Origin: DHVE2 group archaeon
Lineage (GTDB): Archaea > Thermoplasmatota > Thermoplasmata > Thermoplasmatales > Aciduliprofundaceae
Assembly: GCA_015520985.1 (NCBI GenBank)
Contig: WAOY01000050.1
Span: 1 to 5,873 of the forward strand
Direction of reading: 5' to 3'
DNA length: 5,873 nucleotides
Below the pieces are notes generated by a model that searched no databases, was not told where the DNA came from, and saw only the letters and a program-made list of their open reading frames with translations. Below are positions 5,721-5,873 of this stretch, piece by piece. Positions within the stretch are counted from its first letter, which is position 1; each line of letters begins with the position of its first letter. The position numbers and the translations under genes are program-made.

Positions 5721-5732
5721 CAATATTTTATG
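5721..5732 (-). promoter_or_regulatory. TATA-like box of the citrate synthase operon
   Basis: The minus strand reads CATAAAATATTG. Its centre is about 26 bp before 5701, so the transcript would carry the GGAG at 5695-5692 in a leader of about 19 bases before ATG 5682. A second AT-rich candidate, CTTATATC (5716-5709), would start too close to the gene to keep the SD. Confidence 0.45.
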
Positions 5733-5749
5733 TTTTGCCCGAGCAAAAC
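5732..5749. repeat. 7-bp perfect inverted repeat at the operon promoter, candidate operator
   Basis: GTTTTGC (5732-5738) and GCAAAAC (5743-5749) are exact reverse complements around CCGA. The repeat abuts the TATA-like box on its upstream side, where TFB contacts DNA, so a bound regulator could block or help promoter assembly. A second, overlapping pair AAACGA/TCGTTT (5746-5751, 5758-5763) shares its right arm. Confidence 0.45.
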
Positions 5750-5828
5750 GATTTTCGTCGTTTGACGTCTTTCCCTGGATGCTATCTTTCACTTCAATCG
5801 GGGGGATGTATATCATTTGGATTTGGCA

Positions 5829-5858
5829 ATAAAAACAAAATCAGATTTTGATTTTTAT
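5829..5858. repeat. 30-bp AT-rich inverted repeat at the right end
   Basis: ATAAAAACAAAATC (5829-5842) pairs with GATTTTG-A-TTTTTAT (5844-5858): 14 base pairs with one extra A in the right arm, around a single central A. No convincing gene lies in 5692-5873. The repeat may be an operator or promoter element for a gene beyond the right edge, or a T-rich terminator for a minus-strand gene ending there. Confidence 0.5.
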
Positions 5859-5873
5859 GGGGGAAATGCATAT

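Noticed and set aside
5622..5816. A 64-codon minus-strand frame overlapping the start of citrate synthase
   Set aside because: No SD, runs in another frame of a secure gene, and would span the operon's promoter region.
1..5873. CRISPR arrays, tRNA or rRNA genes, insertion sequences
   Set aside because: I saw no regularly spaced direct repeats, no cloverleaf-like sequence, no transposase motifs and no terminal inverted repeats flanking a gene.

Overview
The window looks like a piece of an archaeal chromosome. Its Shine-Dalgarno (SD) sites are of the GGAGGTGAT type, its short AT-rich intergenic gaps carry TATA-like boxes about 25 bp before plausible transcript starts, and its gene families (archaeal-type citrate synthase, a split LeuC/LeuD-type hydro-lyase, Lrp/AsnC regulators) fit Archaea. 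Arginine is often AGG or AGA, and coding DNA is clearly more GC-rich than the gaps. I would guess a euryarchaeon, possibly near Thermoplasmata/Aciduliprofundum, but that is inference from remembered protein similarity.

Layout, left to right. On the + strand are the 3' end of a PHP-domain phosphoesterase gene (1-201) and a complete endonuclease III gene, nth (233-865). A very short gene candidate (884-946) lies on the minus strand, convergent with nth. It encodes 20 codons and has the best SD in the window and a well-spaced TATA box. A 35-bp near-perfect inverted repeat (1052-1086) precedes a + strand gene for a two-headed Lrp/AsnC-type regulator (1114-1986). One base separates that gene's stop codon from the stop of a convergent minus-strand gene (1988-2662). 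That gene encodes a secreted/membrane-anchored protein with an extracytoplasmic beta-rich domain, two membrane helices and a PPPQY-repeat tail.

The right half is one minus-strand operon: citrate synthase (4525-5682), hydro-lyase large subunit (3261-4520), hydro-lyase small subunit (2744-3250). At both junctions the upstream stop codon TGA lies inside or against the SD of the next gene, which implies translational coupling. The operon has a TATA-like box and an adjacent GTTTTGC/GCAAAAC inverted repeat in front, and a T-rich stretch behind it. The pairing suggests that citrate made by the synthase is isomerised by a LeuCD-type enzyme acting as a two-subunit aconitase, though isopropylmalate or homoaconitate specificity cannot be excluded from sequence.

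The last 180 bases carry no convincing gene. They hold the operon's promoter region and a second long AT-rich inverted repeat (5829-5858).
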